Shown: positions 30,539 through 42,474, numbered from the stretch's first letter. The stretch is 64,000 nt of DNA from Entoloma clypeatum (GCA_963565915.1 OY751489.1:1612001-1676000), one strand, 5' to 3'. Notes: a model not told the origin generated them from the sequence alone. Translations and numbers: made by a program.

Positions 30539-31767
30539 ATGGCACCGTTTCATAGAGCGGTCAACCTAGCTTTGACCTCGGTCAATGGCGACCGCAAGGT
30601 CTATGCAGGCAAGGTTGATCCCCAGTGGGTAACGGGAGTGTGAGTCCAGGCTTCTTTCGTACCTAGTGAACTTACATTTAGCTACAGCGCCCATTAGTGT
30701 ACCTCATGGCGGTATGTCCATAATCTAGTCCCGCAGGATGTTGTGTAAACACCCTGGTTAACAGGATACCTCCTAGCCTTGATTGTCGAGGCGTCAATCC
30801 AATACCAGGCCAACTCAAAGCAGCGCGACCCCATCCACGTTTCAGCACACTACCTGAGGAGTACCTTAGTTGCCCCTTACGAAATTCATGTCAACACTCT
30901 CAAGACAGGCCGTGGCTTTACAAATATCACTGCTGACCTCATTCAGCAAGTACGTTTCGTGTCGAATCTCTCGTTAAATGGACTGCTGTTGATTATCATA
31001 CTCACAGGGAACCACTAACATCACAGCTCATTTGATATTCGGAACCAATGTAGACACCTCTGTCGAGAGCCCTCACCTCAACCTCCAGCCCCCGTCGAGC
31101 TATGCTCGCCACATCCCCCTTCATTCCCACCCAGTGAAAGCCGTTCCCTCACCACCGAGAAAGCGAGACACATGGGCTTACCGACCTCACGTCAAGTTAT
31201 CATATGATGACCAAATCCTCGCCAGGAATCTGCCAGACAGTCCGAACAGGGCTGACACCTCGACTATCGGCGGTGGCGGCCTGGAATGGGGCGCCTGGTT
31301 CGAATTCGTGGATAAAGATGATTTAATCACGAGTCCTTCATTGGCATTCCTGGCAGACGTTTTCATAAATCTTCCTACTCTCCTGCCGTCTAGTGAACGC
31401 AAAGGACTTGGGATAAGGTGCGCAACTCTCACGGACGCCCACCCACTAAAGTTTGTTGTTGACAATGAAGGATGCTAGTTGGTTTCCGACTATGTTTCTC
31501 GCAGTTGATTTCAAAAGTCCAATACCTCGGCCGTCGGAACACCATACCAATCGAACAGTCGGATTGTATTCCAACTGTCACTTTTACAATGACGGAAGGC
31601 ATGACTCACATGTTGAGATATGGACTGCACCATCGAAGTTCGGAGAAGGCGAAGATAGTGGCGACTGGCGGGATAAGCAAGTCTGTCTCGCTGTCGCAAC
31701 TCAGCTAGGTTATACCGTTCCCATGGAGGTAAATCTTGCCAAAGGAAAGGGGGCTGCTAGATTATGA
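30539..31767 (+). CDS. Thioesterase-like (hotdog fold) protein
   Basis: It begins MAPFHRAVNLALTSVNGDRK and, after an intron near 30641-30680, continues with ISVPHGGYLLALIVEASI, DPIHVSAHYLRSTLVAPYEI and TLKTGRGFTNITADLIQQ. This is the first hotdog half of acyl-CoA thioesterase-like proteins. A spacer has KRDTWAYRPHVKLSYDD. The second half has GGLEWGAWFEFVDKDDL, SWFPTMFLAVDFKSPIP, RTVGLYSNCHFYNDGRHDSH and CLAVATQLGYTVPMEVN. Such proteins hydrolyse acyl-CoA or act as dehydratases; the substrate cannot be told. Introns near 30950-31015 and 31420-31470. The close divergent palmitoyltransferase gene may share a promoter. A link through acyl-CoA is speculation. Confidence 0.75.
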
Positions 31768-33045
31768 TCTGTTATTTATTTTGAATGATTTAGAGAATGT
31801 TTAGAAGCTGAACTGCCAACGACAGGTCGCCTAACTACTGGTCGGAGTCGTGCGGTTCTTTCAGCGCCCAGGACACAGTGGCTCACGGAAACTCGTCATC
31901 TGCGTGGCTGCTAGGTCTTTCGATCATCGAGCGATGCCAAACTGCAACTCGAGTCACTGCCTCTTTCGTTTCAGCACATACTAATTACTGATCGAGTCCT
32001 CACCTAAGGATCATCAAGTGTAGTAGTACGGCATCTACAGTGAGAAGAGCATACTACATCGTGCGTCATCAGGGTAACACGACAATGAGGAGAGCATAGT
32101 CATGCCTCCTTCCAAGCTGTTGGCGAACCCCTTGGATGCTTGGCTCATAGCCCTATGCCAAGCTCAGGCAAGCTTGGAATGAATTGACGTCCTGCCAAGT
32201 TCTGGTGATATCCATTCGTACCCCATATTATTGAGTTCCGTCAAATTGGACCAAACGTTTGTCTGCTGCGGACACAATCTCCTGCAAGGAGCTTCTCGTT
32301 GGCTTGGGATCCTTTTTTGGTCCTTGTGCCTTGTACTGTATGTGCCGAGCATTCCTTGGGTCCAAGTAAGTTACGAATCCCGATACTTGGCATGGCACGG
32401 CATGGCAAGACTGCAGAACTTGGTATGACACTACTCAGACACCTTGACATCGCCGCCTTAAGTGGGCTAATCAAGGTGTCCTGCCCTACTAGGTCCCACA
32501 GTCAGACAACAATGCACTGAATTCAAAGACTCGTCGCCGGCCTCACAATTGTCTCACAGCGCAGAATTCAAGTCATCCTGATACTACATGCTCTACCACA
32601 CCGGAAAGGTGTGGCGATCAGAGTTCAGCTGCAGACTTCCGTTGAAAATTGCTGAATGTATGGGGTTACCGTGACAACATAATAATTTTCGGTCATCTCC
32701 TCTGAATGCTGGTTATTAAACCTTTCCATTTTGTATAAACTTGAAAAACATTCCAAGTTTGTACACACATAATGACATGAAATTCGTGAAGTACGAGAAG
32801 CGGGGGCTTCCCTTACCTCGTGAGTTCGTTACAATATTCTTGGGCGATGGTGCCGCCAATTGCACCATGCCCAGCCCTTGCGCACGGAAGCGTTTGCAAA
32901 GGTTTCCTGGGGTTTAACAAACGTGAAATTGGCCCGTGACGCACTTGATGCCAGGTCTGTTTTATTTAATGAACGGCTTGTCAGGCACCGTCGCCACCGT
33001 GCCTGATTTTCAAATCGTTGAATCCAGCTGATAGGGGGGAGGAGC
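31768..33045. other. 1.3-kb gene-free interval with short inverted repeats
   Basis: No supported gene. GACACCTTGA at 32438-32447 and TCAAGGTGTC at 32471-32480 form a perfect 10-bp inverted pair. CCAAGTTCTG (about 32196) and CAGAACTTGG (about 32413) form another. 32660-32960 is AT-rich. Remnants of an old inverted-repeat element are possible but not demonstrable. Confidence 0.4.
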
Positions 33046-34565
33046 TTAATCGAGTTCTATCTCCTCCACATATGAGTCTGTAACGAGTCGTATAGGGACA
33101 GTGATAGAAACCGGAACGAACACTGGAGGCTGTCTCTCTTGCGAAACAGGGTCGATCGAGAGGACGATACTGTCCTACATCACCACGTCCTTGAGCACAA
33201 AGACAGGCGACACACCGTAGCCAACGTACCTGGACGGTAACATTATTGGCGGCAAAGCTGCCGACTTTGACATTTTCGTCGAGATGGATTTCGCCGTCCC
33301 AGTCAAAATGTAGCTCGTCGTTATGTCGGGTCGGACAGCAGGAAAACGGAGGTACCACCTGGCGGACCTGGCCAGTCCCGATCATGGAGTTCCGCCAGAC
33401 CGCCCCCAAGCGTGTCTCCACGCGTGTCTGACGCACAAGCAATACTGTGAAATTTGGTTTGGGGCGAAACATGGTCTTGAGTGGTGCCTTTTTTGCCAAG
33501 GGACATGAGGCAATATCATCAGAGTTGGGAAGCCTGAGGAATCTCCGATGCGAGGCGAGTGCGCCGGTCAGTTGAATATGGAACGGGATCTTGTCACGGA
33601 TGCCGTATATTTTGGAGGATGGAATAAAGAACTAGGAAATAAGTTGGATCAATCAGTCTATAAACAAGCGCTGCCGCATATGAGAGATGGTTGTACCTGG
33701 CAGTGAAGGGGCTGCAGCTGCAGCCCTGGTCGCGGGGGTATCCGAGTAACCACTTGGTACCACTCTTCTGGAAGCGCTTTCATTGCTGAGTAGAAACAAG
33801 GTATGTAGACAATGGGACGATGCGGCCGCATCCGTGGCAGATATTGAAAAGGGACAACGATGCTGATTTTTGTTTTGCTGTAAGCGGCCAGAAAACGCAG
33901 AAAATTGATCTAGAGTCACCCACCACTTAGTCTTCGTCAGGAGATCTAATGTGTGATTCCGGATAATCGTTATTTGGAAGTTGACGAAATATTTGCACTT
34001 GACGAAGAGAGAGGGAACGCCGGGGTACCTGACATCGTAGGAAGGTGGGAGAGGGTTTCCAGAGATGGAAATCGCAGGGAGATTGTAAGAGAAAGGAATG
34101 AATCCCGGACAAGCATCTTGGCAATCCTTGCGATTCCACAAACTGTAACCGGACGCCAAGAGTTGCGTGGTGCCTGAGCCCCCCTCCGTCGTCAATACCT
34201 CTAGTTTACCTCGTACCTAAGAAGGTATATGAAAATGAACAACTCCCACCACTTCAATGGTGACCTACCTTCATGGCGACTTCAATGACTCTATTGCTGT
34301 CTTTCAATGAAAGAGAGCCGCTGATTGATCCATTGCGTCCGTAAGTCGGAAGTTGGGCGTCATCTTCCTGGTCGAAGAGTGTTATGGTAATATTTCCAGC
34401 TTTTTTGACATACGCGCCGGACGGCAGAGGGCGAATAACGCGAGGAGTCTCCTGTAATCTCTGCTCGCCATAACGAAGGGGACAAGAATATAGAGGAGGA
34501 TCGCCAGAGGTGTACGGAGGCAACATTGAGCAGGGTAACGAACAAGAGGATTTGCACACGATCAT
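33046..34565 (-). CDS. Arrestin-like protein, copy B
   Basis: The first exon (34565 to about 34273) encodes PLPSGAYVKKAGNITITLF and NGSISGSLSLKDSNRVIEVA, parallel to the first exon of copy A and with the intron at the same place. Later exons give SYSLWNR-type strands, IYGIRDKIPFHIQLTGALAS, then WRNSMIGTGQVRQVVPP, FDWDGEIHLDENVKVGSFAA and a final segment VSITVPIRLVTDSYVEEIEL before TAA at 33046. Introns of about 50 bases separate them, and the exons between 33650 and 34000 are less certain. Like copy A it fits an arrestin fold. The two are diverged paralogues about 16 kb apart on the same strand. Function unknown. Confidence 0.65.
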
Positions 34566-35246
34566 TTTGACGCGACTCTTGGCTGAGGAGAAGAGATGCA
34601 GGTGGGATTGAAGCCCAAATAATATAAGGCATATTTGAATGCCCTGCCTGATATAAATGATTTATGACCAAGACTAGGGACACCTGCAGTCATGAGATTA
34701 GGACGTCCCTTTTAAAAAATCTTGGTTGCATCATTGCTTTGTAAACGGGAGGGTACGGACCGTACGGCAATTTCAACAATAGAGGCTTGTGGCCTGGATA
34801 TACGGTGAGGTGAACGTCACGGTCCTCTGGAATCATCGCCACTGATGCTTGTCAATGACTCGAGTCGTGAAAATCAGGCACATGCTGACAAACTGGCAAC
34901 AGCAACATAGGAAAGCTTGAGGACAGCTGAAGAAAGAAATTACCATGGGATCCGGTGCCGGATGATTGTGAAGTCACGGAATCGAGGAGGAATACGCAGC
35001 TGGTTACCGTCGAGTCCGAAAAATCCGAATCTGTCACATGCGAAGAAAAAAAACACATCACATTTGCTGGGATACAAAAAAAGTAGAAGACAAGCATTGT
35101 CTGTCACGGAAAGCATTTGATACGAGACTGCACACAAGAAAGTGTAAAGTTTGCCCGACGGAGAGGAAGTTGTGAGCAAGCGGGATTCGACAACATAACC
35201 AGTGCAGAAGCATACCTGAACTACGGACGATACATTGGGACGTGTT
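34566..35246. other. Interval without a supported gene
   Basis: It contains the upstream region of arrestin-like copy B (right of 34565) and the 3' flank of the membrane protein gene. An A-rich run lies at 35043-35090. Nothing else is recognisable. Confidence 0.4.
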
Positions 35247-36224
35247 TCATGAACGAGTTCCAGGCCGCTCCAGTCGGGCCAAAGTTTCTTCGAGCCTCCT
35301 CGCTCTGTCGGCATCCTGAATTTCATGCCACTGCTCGTCCTCGCTAACATAGCTGACAGGCCTCTCATCACTCTCGTTATCGTGCCTTTCAGCCATTTGA
35401 CTATGCTCAGAAACGGGACGCTGTGCCCTCAGGCTGTCACGCAGATACCCCGACAGCAACATTGTGCTTCCCCTGGTGTTTCCATACGCAGGGGGCGGCG
35501 GAGCAGCGATAAGATGGTCCTCCACGTCGCCCGTCCCCATCCCACTTTGTGCAAGCGCAACCGCGTACGTCGGCAATGGCGGACGATTCCATGGGGCGAA
35601 GGCGATGGCGGTCGAATTCGTGCCCAAGAAGCGGCGGGACGAGGGCAATATCTCGCCGGGATGAGAAAAGCTATATCGCTCGGCGCGCAGGCGGTATAAT
35701 CGTCGCTCGAGGAAGATAATTTGAAGGAGAAGGAATGAGGCGAATGCGATATGAATGAAGAGAATGTAATTGGCGATTGACCTATTTGATTTTGCGAGTT
35801 GTGCGATGGTAATTGCCCAGCCTACAATGGTCGCGGAAAAGAAGAGAGCCTGTATCGTGAATACGACGAAGGTTCCGAATTGGAAACCGGCAAATATGAC
35901 TTTGTTCCATAGACACGGGTTTACGGGCTTCGCAGTTGCGGTGGTGCTCGCTGAATGAGGCGTTGAAGGCGAGAAAGGTGCGTTAGGGGCCACGGGTGCC
36001 GGGGATGTGGTAGTAGTAACAGGCAGAGGGCCTCTGTCCGCTGGATGTCGAGCAGGTAGACTGGGTTCATCAGTTCTAGTTGCTTCAGTCCATTGACTGT
36101 TTGCAACGTTTTCAGCGTAGCCAATTTCGCCTCGCTTGATAGGTAAAGGGCCTGCCTCTGTTCTTGATGCCTCATACGGCTGGGTGGGAGCACTGGATGA
36201 TGAAACGATTGACGCCATACACAC
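35247..36224 (-). CDS. Membrane protein with Pro-rich N-terminus, unknown function
   Basis: A single 325-codon frame. Residues 1-105 are Ser/Thr/Pro-rich. Two or three hydrophobic helices follow (FGTFVVFTIQALFFSATIVGWA and ANYILFIHIAFASFLLLQIIF). Then comes a basic stretch (LERRLYRLRAERY) and a polar tail with PPPPAYGNTRG, a PPxY-type motif of the sort that binds WW domains of ubiquitin ligases, and a charged C-terminus. I recognise the layout as common among basidiomycete proteins but know no function for it. The start could be Met1 or Met3. Confidence 0.7.
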   Translation of the reverse strand: MCMASIVSSSSAPTQPYEASRTEAGPLPIKRGEIGYAENVANSQWTEATRTDEPSLPARHPADRGPLPVTTTTSPAPVAPNAPFSPSTPHSASTTATAKPVNPCLWNKVIFAGFQFGTFVVFTIQALFFSATIVGWAITIAQLAKSNRSIANYILFIHIAFASFLLLQIIFLERRLYRLRAERYSFSHPGEILPSSRRFLGTNSTAIAFAPWNRPPLPTYAVALAQSGMGTGDVEDHLIAAPPPPAYGNTRGSTMLLSGYLRDSLRAQRPVSEHSQMAERHDNESDERPVSYVSEDEQWHEIQDADRARRLEETLARLERPGTRS

Positions 36225-36507
36225 GTTGAACGGTCGGCCTATTGATGAATGGGATGTTCAAAAACTTGCACCAGGCAAGTTACAGAGGAAGAAGAGGAAA
36301 AAAATAAATGGAGAGGTCGTCCTCGACGTCTAACGAACGATAGGATTCTCGTCCGGTGGTCGTCCACATCGTATCCAGGGTGGTTACTAGACACCGAGCG
36401 TGTGCGAAGACATTTCCATTTGCAGCTCTTACAGACTCATAACGATGGGGAGCTTTTCTCAAGAATTAGTTCTACGTATATGTATCAGTTCCATAGAACA
36501 TACGATA

Positions 36508-38456
36508 TCAAAAATCAGGATCCAGCTTGGGTTCCTCCCGAGGAATAATTGGCCCGAGATCTACAACAGTATAAAAAGCAAAAGTTTTAACTTCAGGAGG
36601 CTTCGATGCAGCCTTCGATGGAGCGCCTTCGTTACTCTCAGGTGGCGCTGGTTCATCCGAGCGGTAGGTATACGAGACAAGCATATTAAACTGTTTTAAA
36701 AAAAGACAAGTCAGAAAATACATATCACAGCGAAGGATGGCAAAATTACCTTCACACTGCCTCTGGCCTCTTTCCCAATAACAACTTCTCCCCCAACCAT
36801 GGTCACATTAGCTCTCCTCTCCAACACCCCGACGGTCTTCACTTTCCCCTTTCCATCTCGCCCGCCTCTACCGATGCCCAACTCCTCTTCCTCCTCGACA
36901 CCGAACATGTCCTCATCATCCTCGTACTCCCATGCCTCCGCAAACGCCGCAATCGGAAATGATGACGTTGGAAGGGACACAGCGAACGGCGGCCGGCGCG
37001 CCTTCTCCTGCGTTCCATCGCCAGACGAACTAGCCGCGGTTGATACATGCATCCGCTGAACAGACAGCCGAACTGAGATGGGGTCATAGAGAGGGTTCGT
37101 TAGAGCTAGATGGAATGAATAGGTCTTGCCAGCGTGCATGGAGCCGGATCCAGTGCCCCTGTCGTCTTCAGTCGATGCAGCGGACTTGGCAAGAAGTCTT
37201 CGCCTTTCGGCTTCCTTTTGTGCCTGCAGGGCATAAGGAAGGGCGACGGTGATCGCTGGGAGGTAATTCGCGGCAACGAGCTTGATCTTGTAACGAACAG
37301 ACTGTGCTTTTTGCTCGGGTTTGATGAGGATATGTGTGCATGCCGGACATCGCTTTGAGCGCTTCGAATGTAATGGGATGCGCAAGGGCCTTAGGTCACT
37401 ACAAAGAATGAGCTGGGATAATTCACCAAGAGAAATGATCAAATGACGTACTGTGTTCGCAAAGATGTTGCCCAGCTGTTTGTCCACCTCTGATCCAAGC
37501 TAGCCACCTCTCCAGCGGTCTCTAGATGGCGCATATAGTCGACATCTGCCTCACCCCCTCCATTCCCAATCCTACCCGCGGCGGTGATATCCATCCGACA
37601 CCTGTACTCCGTCATCTCGTCCTTGTTCCGACTTCGATCTTTGTTACTGCCACCCCTCCCTGACGTACTTCGAGCCAGGGGGTTGTACTTGCTGACCCCA
37701 GGAATATCGCGTGCAAGAGCGGCAGAAGCGGCGGCTGTGATGGAGTTGGAGTGAAGGTGATGTGAGTGAGCGGCGCTGCTGGGTGCAACCGCGGAGGCTG
37801 AAGTGAGCGAAGAAGAAAGTGATGATGCACGTATGAATGGTTCAAAATGCTCTTTGAGACGGTCAAACTCCAGAGATTCAGGAGCAGAGTCTTCAAATTT
37901 TTGCAATTGGGCTGATGAAATAGTTATACTTTCATGAGAAGATCTGGGTTTTTGAAAGAGCCACCCACCAGCAAGACCAGTAGGCTTCTCGAAAGTTATA
38001 TTAATCTCGGCAGAGTCCCATCTGCAATGGTTACAATATAGAAAGAAAGGTGGTTCACCAACCGTGCTGATAGGAATAGCGAGATGGCCATCGTTCGTGT
38101 CTGGGGGATCGGACGGTACGACAGACAGTGTATTGCGGCAGTTTGGGCACATGAAGCAATTCCGAGCACATCTGGCTCCTCGTTATCAGATGGAGCCGGG
38201 GTGGGACGCGCATAGCCACCGACCTATTCTTCTCGGCACGGACGCTGGCGCTTGGGACTTCAAAGAGACAGTTTGGACAATAGTATGTGCTGACTTCGAT
38301 GGAAACGCAGCGATTGCACCGCACGGCGTCACACTCCTCGCAGAAAAAGAGGGTATGGAGTGGATGAAAGTTATACGCCGAGGAGGGGAGGTACGGCGGC
38401 GGCGGCACTGGAGAGCTGGAGAGGCATGGACAGTGATATTGCACCCTCGCCATCAT
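36508..38456 (-). CDS. Dynactin subunit 4 (p62)
   Basis: The N-terminal zinc-binding region has LFFCEECDAVRCNRCVSIEV, YYCPNCLFEVPSASVRAEKN and, after an intron, NCFMCPNCRNTLSVVPSD. It continues with LYCNHCRWDSAEINITFEKP, LQKFEDSAPESLEFDRLKEH and RPLRIPLHSKRSKRCPACTH. The beta-rich C-terminal domain has RYKIKLVAANYLPAITVAL, YSFHLALTNPLYDPISVRL and a last exon FNMLVSYTYRS... to the stop at 36508. p62 sits at the pointed end of the dynactin filament and helps dynein attach to cargo. The middle has long Ser/Ala-rich and acidic insertions. The start is one of two Mets at 38453-38456, just before the first Cys cluster. Confidence 0.88.
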
Positions 38457-38894
38457 CGTCACGGTCGATCCCAAGATATTCGACCACACGTGATGCGTCC
38501 ACCTTTTTGGACGCGACCATGTTGTAGGGAGGCGGGCACTCGCTACCGCTCAACGACATCAGCGACAGCATATTCGCCTTTCTCGCCGACTCCTCGGCGC
38601 TGGCTGCCACAATTTTGACCTGCAGGGCCTCACACGATATTTTCAGCAGGCGCCCAGCTTCCATTTTCCGATCAGTTGGAGAAAATGTTACCGGAGATGC
38701 ATTCTCGCAAGCCTTACGCCTCGTCCGATATCCGAGGGATGACTTTTCAAACTCACGAGGGAGGAAGTGAAATACTTGGTTAAGGATGCCGAGGTACCAG
38801 CACGTCTATAGCTGGGAGAGGTGCCGGTGAACGATTCTGCATGTCGACCCTGACGTGAAGATGATGTTGCTAACGATCGGGAAAATTCACGCAT
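38371..38894 (-). CDS. Possible small gene overlapping the dynactin p62 start
   Basis: A two-exon model (38894 to about 38759; about 38718 to 38371) reads ...TSPSYRRAGTSASLTKYFTSSL, splice, ACENASPVTFSPTDRKMEAG, then RLLKISCEALQVKIVAASAE and VDASRVVEYLGIDRDDDG, with good codon texture. Its last 28 or so codons overlap the first codons of dynactin p62 on the same strand in another frame. It may be a real upstream gene, an alternative 5' exon or leader, or chance. I recognise no family. Confidence 0.3.
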
Positions 38895-40450
38895 AGAATA
38901 TCTCCTCAGGGAAAAAAGGCTTCATGTTATATATCTTCTATGCATAATGATGATCTTCTGGGGTGGCGAAGCCTAAACAATGAAACAAAGGGAATAATCC
39001 GTCCTGAAGACAGGACCGGGCTGACAAGAGCGTTATGTATATGGATTAAATAGACCATTAGCCAATGGGACCGTGATCGTCGTAATTGAGTGATGCGGCG
39101 TTGTGGAAAGTTTAGACACAGCATCATAGTCGAAGACAATGACTGTAAGGCCCTCGCTAAGTGACCGTCGGATATCCATATAAAAGACGCAAAATGAGAA
39201 CGTAGGTCTGGAACAAGGATTTCCCTGTGTTTAGAATGTCAAATGCTGTCAGGATGAGTAAGATGATTTACCGATGGTGGCCTATGATCACAAACGCCCG
39301 CCCCGCTGAGTTGTCCTTTCAGGAAGTAACCATCCTCGTAACTCAAACTCGTTTTCAATGGAGTCTTCGTCAGCTTGTTTCACATCTTCGCTTCGTTGGC
39401 GAGCGTCCGTGCATCGTTCTGTTTCTATTTCAAGAGCTGGTTTTACCTTCCTAGAGTCTTCGTAAGATGAAACAGAGGTTTACGTGAACTCTGCGCGTAC
39501 ATGCAGAGATGTGATGTCCGGGGGAAAGAAGTCTCGCCATGCCGAGTTGGAGTCCAGACATTTCTCCGCAACTGGCTGCTGCCAGTCCAGTTTTCGAACT
39601 TAGCGTCCTGCAGAGACTATCAAAAAAAACAACCCGATAATCCCTTGCGCCACAACGTATACCACAGCCTTGCAGAGGACGCATCGCCGCTTTTGTCGCT
39701 TGACTAGAAGGTGGATTGCAGTTCAGGATGAGCCCTAATATCAGGAGGACTCCAGCCCGCCGCCGATCATGATAGAAGGGGTGCGCGTTATACACACGTC
39801 GGGTGCTGAAGCTAACGAGGGAGCGAAGTCTTAGGGATATAGGTGGAGTAGACTCACCCCACATCGACGTACTGGCAAGTAGCGAAGGCACACGCGTACC
39901 ACAGCCGGTACACGGACCATCGGTGAATCTCCCGAGACCGAGTTGTAGAGGAATATCAAGTAAGTCGTTGATAGAAAGCTCGCAGTCAGCTCACAAAGGG
40001 TGTGAATCACAAGTAGCGATGACTTTAAGGAGATAAAGATCATGATAACTTTGAATGCGGTGCCAGCACGGCAGGAGCACCCAGGTTAATCTGTGGAGGA
40101 TTTCCGAGCTGTCTGAGGGGAAAGAGATGATTCACGTACACAACATTTCGGTAGTCTGGGGCCCATCCTCCCTGGAGTTCTAAGATACAAGTCCTGATGA
40201 GGAGTACTACCATCCAACGCAATATTATCCGGACCCCATTATCCACTAGGCGGTTTTCGTTATCGAGGACAGGACTCCGCGCCCGACAGATAGTTTCCTT
40301 TTCATAGCGCTTTTGCCTTATCTGGTATCTCATCATTTGCTTTTTGACGCACAGGTGGATGCATTTGAGCGGACGTAGGGGTGGAACCACACGAAAAGAA
40401 TGACGACATGGGCAGCATTTCTCGAGAAATAAAACAGAGGCTCTTTACAT
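38895..40450. other. 1.5-kb interval without a supported gene
   Basis: Frames at 39227-39454 (plus) and 39451-39891 (minus) look non-coding. They have no domain and are unlike neighbouring genes. Part of the right end is the 3' region of the ribosomal protein gene. Confidence 0.4.
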
Positions 40451-41166
40451 CTAGAATGGAAGCTTCCGCGACTTGGCAGAATTGGTGGCCTTGAGCGGGT
40501 TCGGTTTCCTCCTGTGGTAATGCTGCAAAAGAAATCCACGGGGTCAGCTCAATGTAGAACGAAACGGGGGAGGGGCGGCAAAGTTTGAACAAGGAAAGTT
40601 GAACATACCGACTTCCACCTCCTGATGCGTTTGTCCATGTCGCGCAGCAAAATCTTCCTCTTAACATCTCTCTGCTCCTTGAACCTCTCCCACTTATGAC
40701 CCTTGAACATCCTCTTCTTCCCAGCATACAACCTCGTTCCGAGCTCAGCGCCCGGCACCTCCTTGAAGTCCGCCTTGCCCTCCCATTCCACAGGGTTCAT
40801 CCACACGTCCTCCAAGTCCTTGCTCTTCGGCTTACCACCAAACCGCTCTCTAGCGTCCGCCGCGGCCTCTTGTGGATCAAGCATCGCCGGTAGCGGCGCC
40901 TTTGGTCCAGGAGGAAGCAGGTACATTGTGCCAGACTCTTTGGCACGTTTTATGAGGTCCGCCTGGCGCCGCCGGGATATCGCTGGTGGGGCCCAGCGGC
41001 CGGTGAGGGGGTTCCGGTGAGGCAAGAATGGGTTCGGGAGGCGGTGCGCAATGGCGGGGTTGAGCGGCTCGGATGCAGCGGGGAGAGGGCCCAGTTTCGC
41101 GACGTGTTTGGGAAGGTTTTTGAGCTGGTGAATACGGAAGGACTTAATTGCTTGGACCGCAGACAT
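40451..41166 (-). CDS. mrpl25: Mitochondrial large ribosomal subunit protein mL59 (MRPL25)
   Basis: The first exon encodes AVQAIKSFRIHQLKNLPKHV, NPFLPHRNPLTGRWAPPAIS, RRRQADLIKRAKESGTMYLL, then KKRMFKGHKWERFKEQRDVK and RDMDKRIRRWKS. After an intron of about 85 bases the last exon adds HYHRRKPNPLKATNSAKSRK and stops at 40451. These blocks are typical of the fungal mL59 protein, a basic structural protein of the mitochondrial 54S subunit. ATG at 41166 is chosen because the family begins just before AIKxFRxHxL. An in-frame upstream Met at 41241 would add 25 residues. Confidence 0.85.
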
Positions 41167-41421
41167 TTTGGAGCGATGTTCCCGACCAGTCGCGTCGCGG
41201 TGGCGGGGAAGTGGGTTGTTGATTTTGGCTGGACTTGCCAAACTTTGGACGATTTAGAAGTTGAAGTTCGCAATGTTAAAGAGTACGTATACGAGCATGG
41301 ACGTGCTAAAAGAAAGGAAATGAGGTAGCATTACTTACTACATGAAATGAACAGGAACAAACCATGGGCGGCTGCGTAAATACACGGACTTACGAAAACA
41401 GACAGACACATATAATGATAT

Positions 41422-42474
41422 CTACTGACCATCAGCATCGAATACCATCTGGTGTCCTCGGCCGACACCCATATGATCGCCTCCCGAGGGGATATAAGAT
41501 GATTCGGGGACCCCAGTCTCGTCCAGCCCTTCAGCAGCCTCAATGATCTCGTACAATCTCGACGCCACCTCCGGAGGAGGCACACGACCACCGAGAATAT
41601 CCCGCGCAGGGATGCGCGAGCCATAAAAGTCCCGATTCGCGTCTATGCGCTCGATGAGGACCGTTCCCTCCAACGACACACCCGCAAACAGACCTGTACG
41701 AGAAATTGTGGAAAAATAAAAACAAAATAAGAAACTCCCCTTCAACCTTCATCCAGAAACAAGGAAACCAAACGCACCCTTCGACTTGGAATACGAGAAC
41801 ATCGGCGCCGGGTGAGCCAACGACGCCTGCACACTCCCTCCCGTGCCTATCGGACCCGCAGCAGCGCTGATGTTGCCCCCAATCGTCACGTTCCCCCCAA
41901 GCGAAAACGCCTTGACCGCGTCCTCGCTGTTCAGCACGATTACGAAATCAGTGATGTCCGCGCCGATTTGAAGGCCCCAGCCGAGCCCGCCCGTCGCGAT
42001 GCATGAGGGGGCGGACCAGGAGCCATCTGGGAGGCGGGCGATGACGATGCCCGAGCCGGCTTTGCCGGAGAAGACGAAGCCTGCTTTGAGGACTTGAAAT
42101 ATCGCTAGGCCTGAGGAGTTTCGTAGTTTCGTCATATTTTCATTTGACTCTGGGGGAAAGCAGGATACGGACCTCGAGCTCGTTGCAGGACCTCCTTGGG
42201 GATCGAATTTAGCGCTGACTCTGGGCGTTCAGGGTCCGCTGAAAGTGAAAGTGAAAGTTATAGCTGCCCATCGAGTGCATGTGCTACTAAGTCAAAACGC
42301 ACCTAAGAATGTATCCAGGATGTTGGCTGCCTTCTCTGCCTCTCCAGGGAGTGTGAATCCTTGTACGAAATCTCGGGAGCCGCTGGCGACTTTGTGAGAG
42401 CTCGACTGTGCGAAGGCTGTTGCTTGGTTTGCGGCTTTCTGGGCGCCTTTGCGGAACTTGTCTAGCATGGACAT
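41422..42474 (-). CDS. SYLF-domain (Ysc84-type) lipid-binding protein
   Basis: Exon 1 starts MSMLDKFRKGAQKAANQ and ends near AANILDTFL. The next exon has SIPKEVLQRARGLAIFQVLK, AGFVFSGKAGSGIVIARLPD, SWSAPSCIATGGLGWGLQIG, ADITDFVIVLNSEDAVKAF, GGNVTIGGNISAAAGPIG and FSYSKSKG. The last has LFAGVSLEGTVLIERIDANR. This is the full SYLF domain, which binds phosphoinositides and, in yeast Ysc84/Lsb3, actin. Unlike those proteins, no SH3 domain follows; the C-terminus is short and Gly-rich. About 280 residues. It probably acts at membranes or endocytic sites. Confidence 0.88.

Noticed and set aside
22582..34565. A biosynthetic gene cluster around egt1
   Set aside because: The neighbours (WD40, palmitoyltransferase, thioesterase-like, arrestin-like) are not ergothioneine enzymes and lie on both strands with ordinary spacing.
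39451..39891. 146-codon minus-strand frame
   Set aside because: It has no recognisable domain or splice structure. It is probably chance in a gene-poor region.
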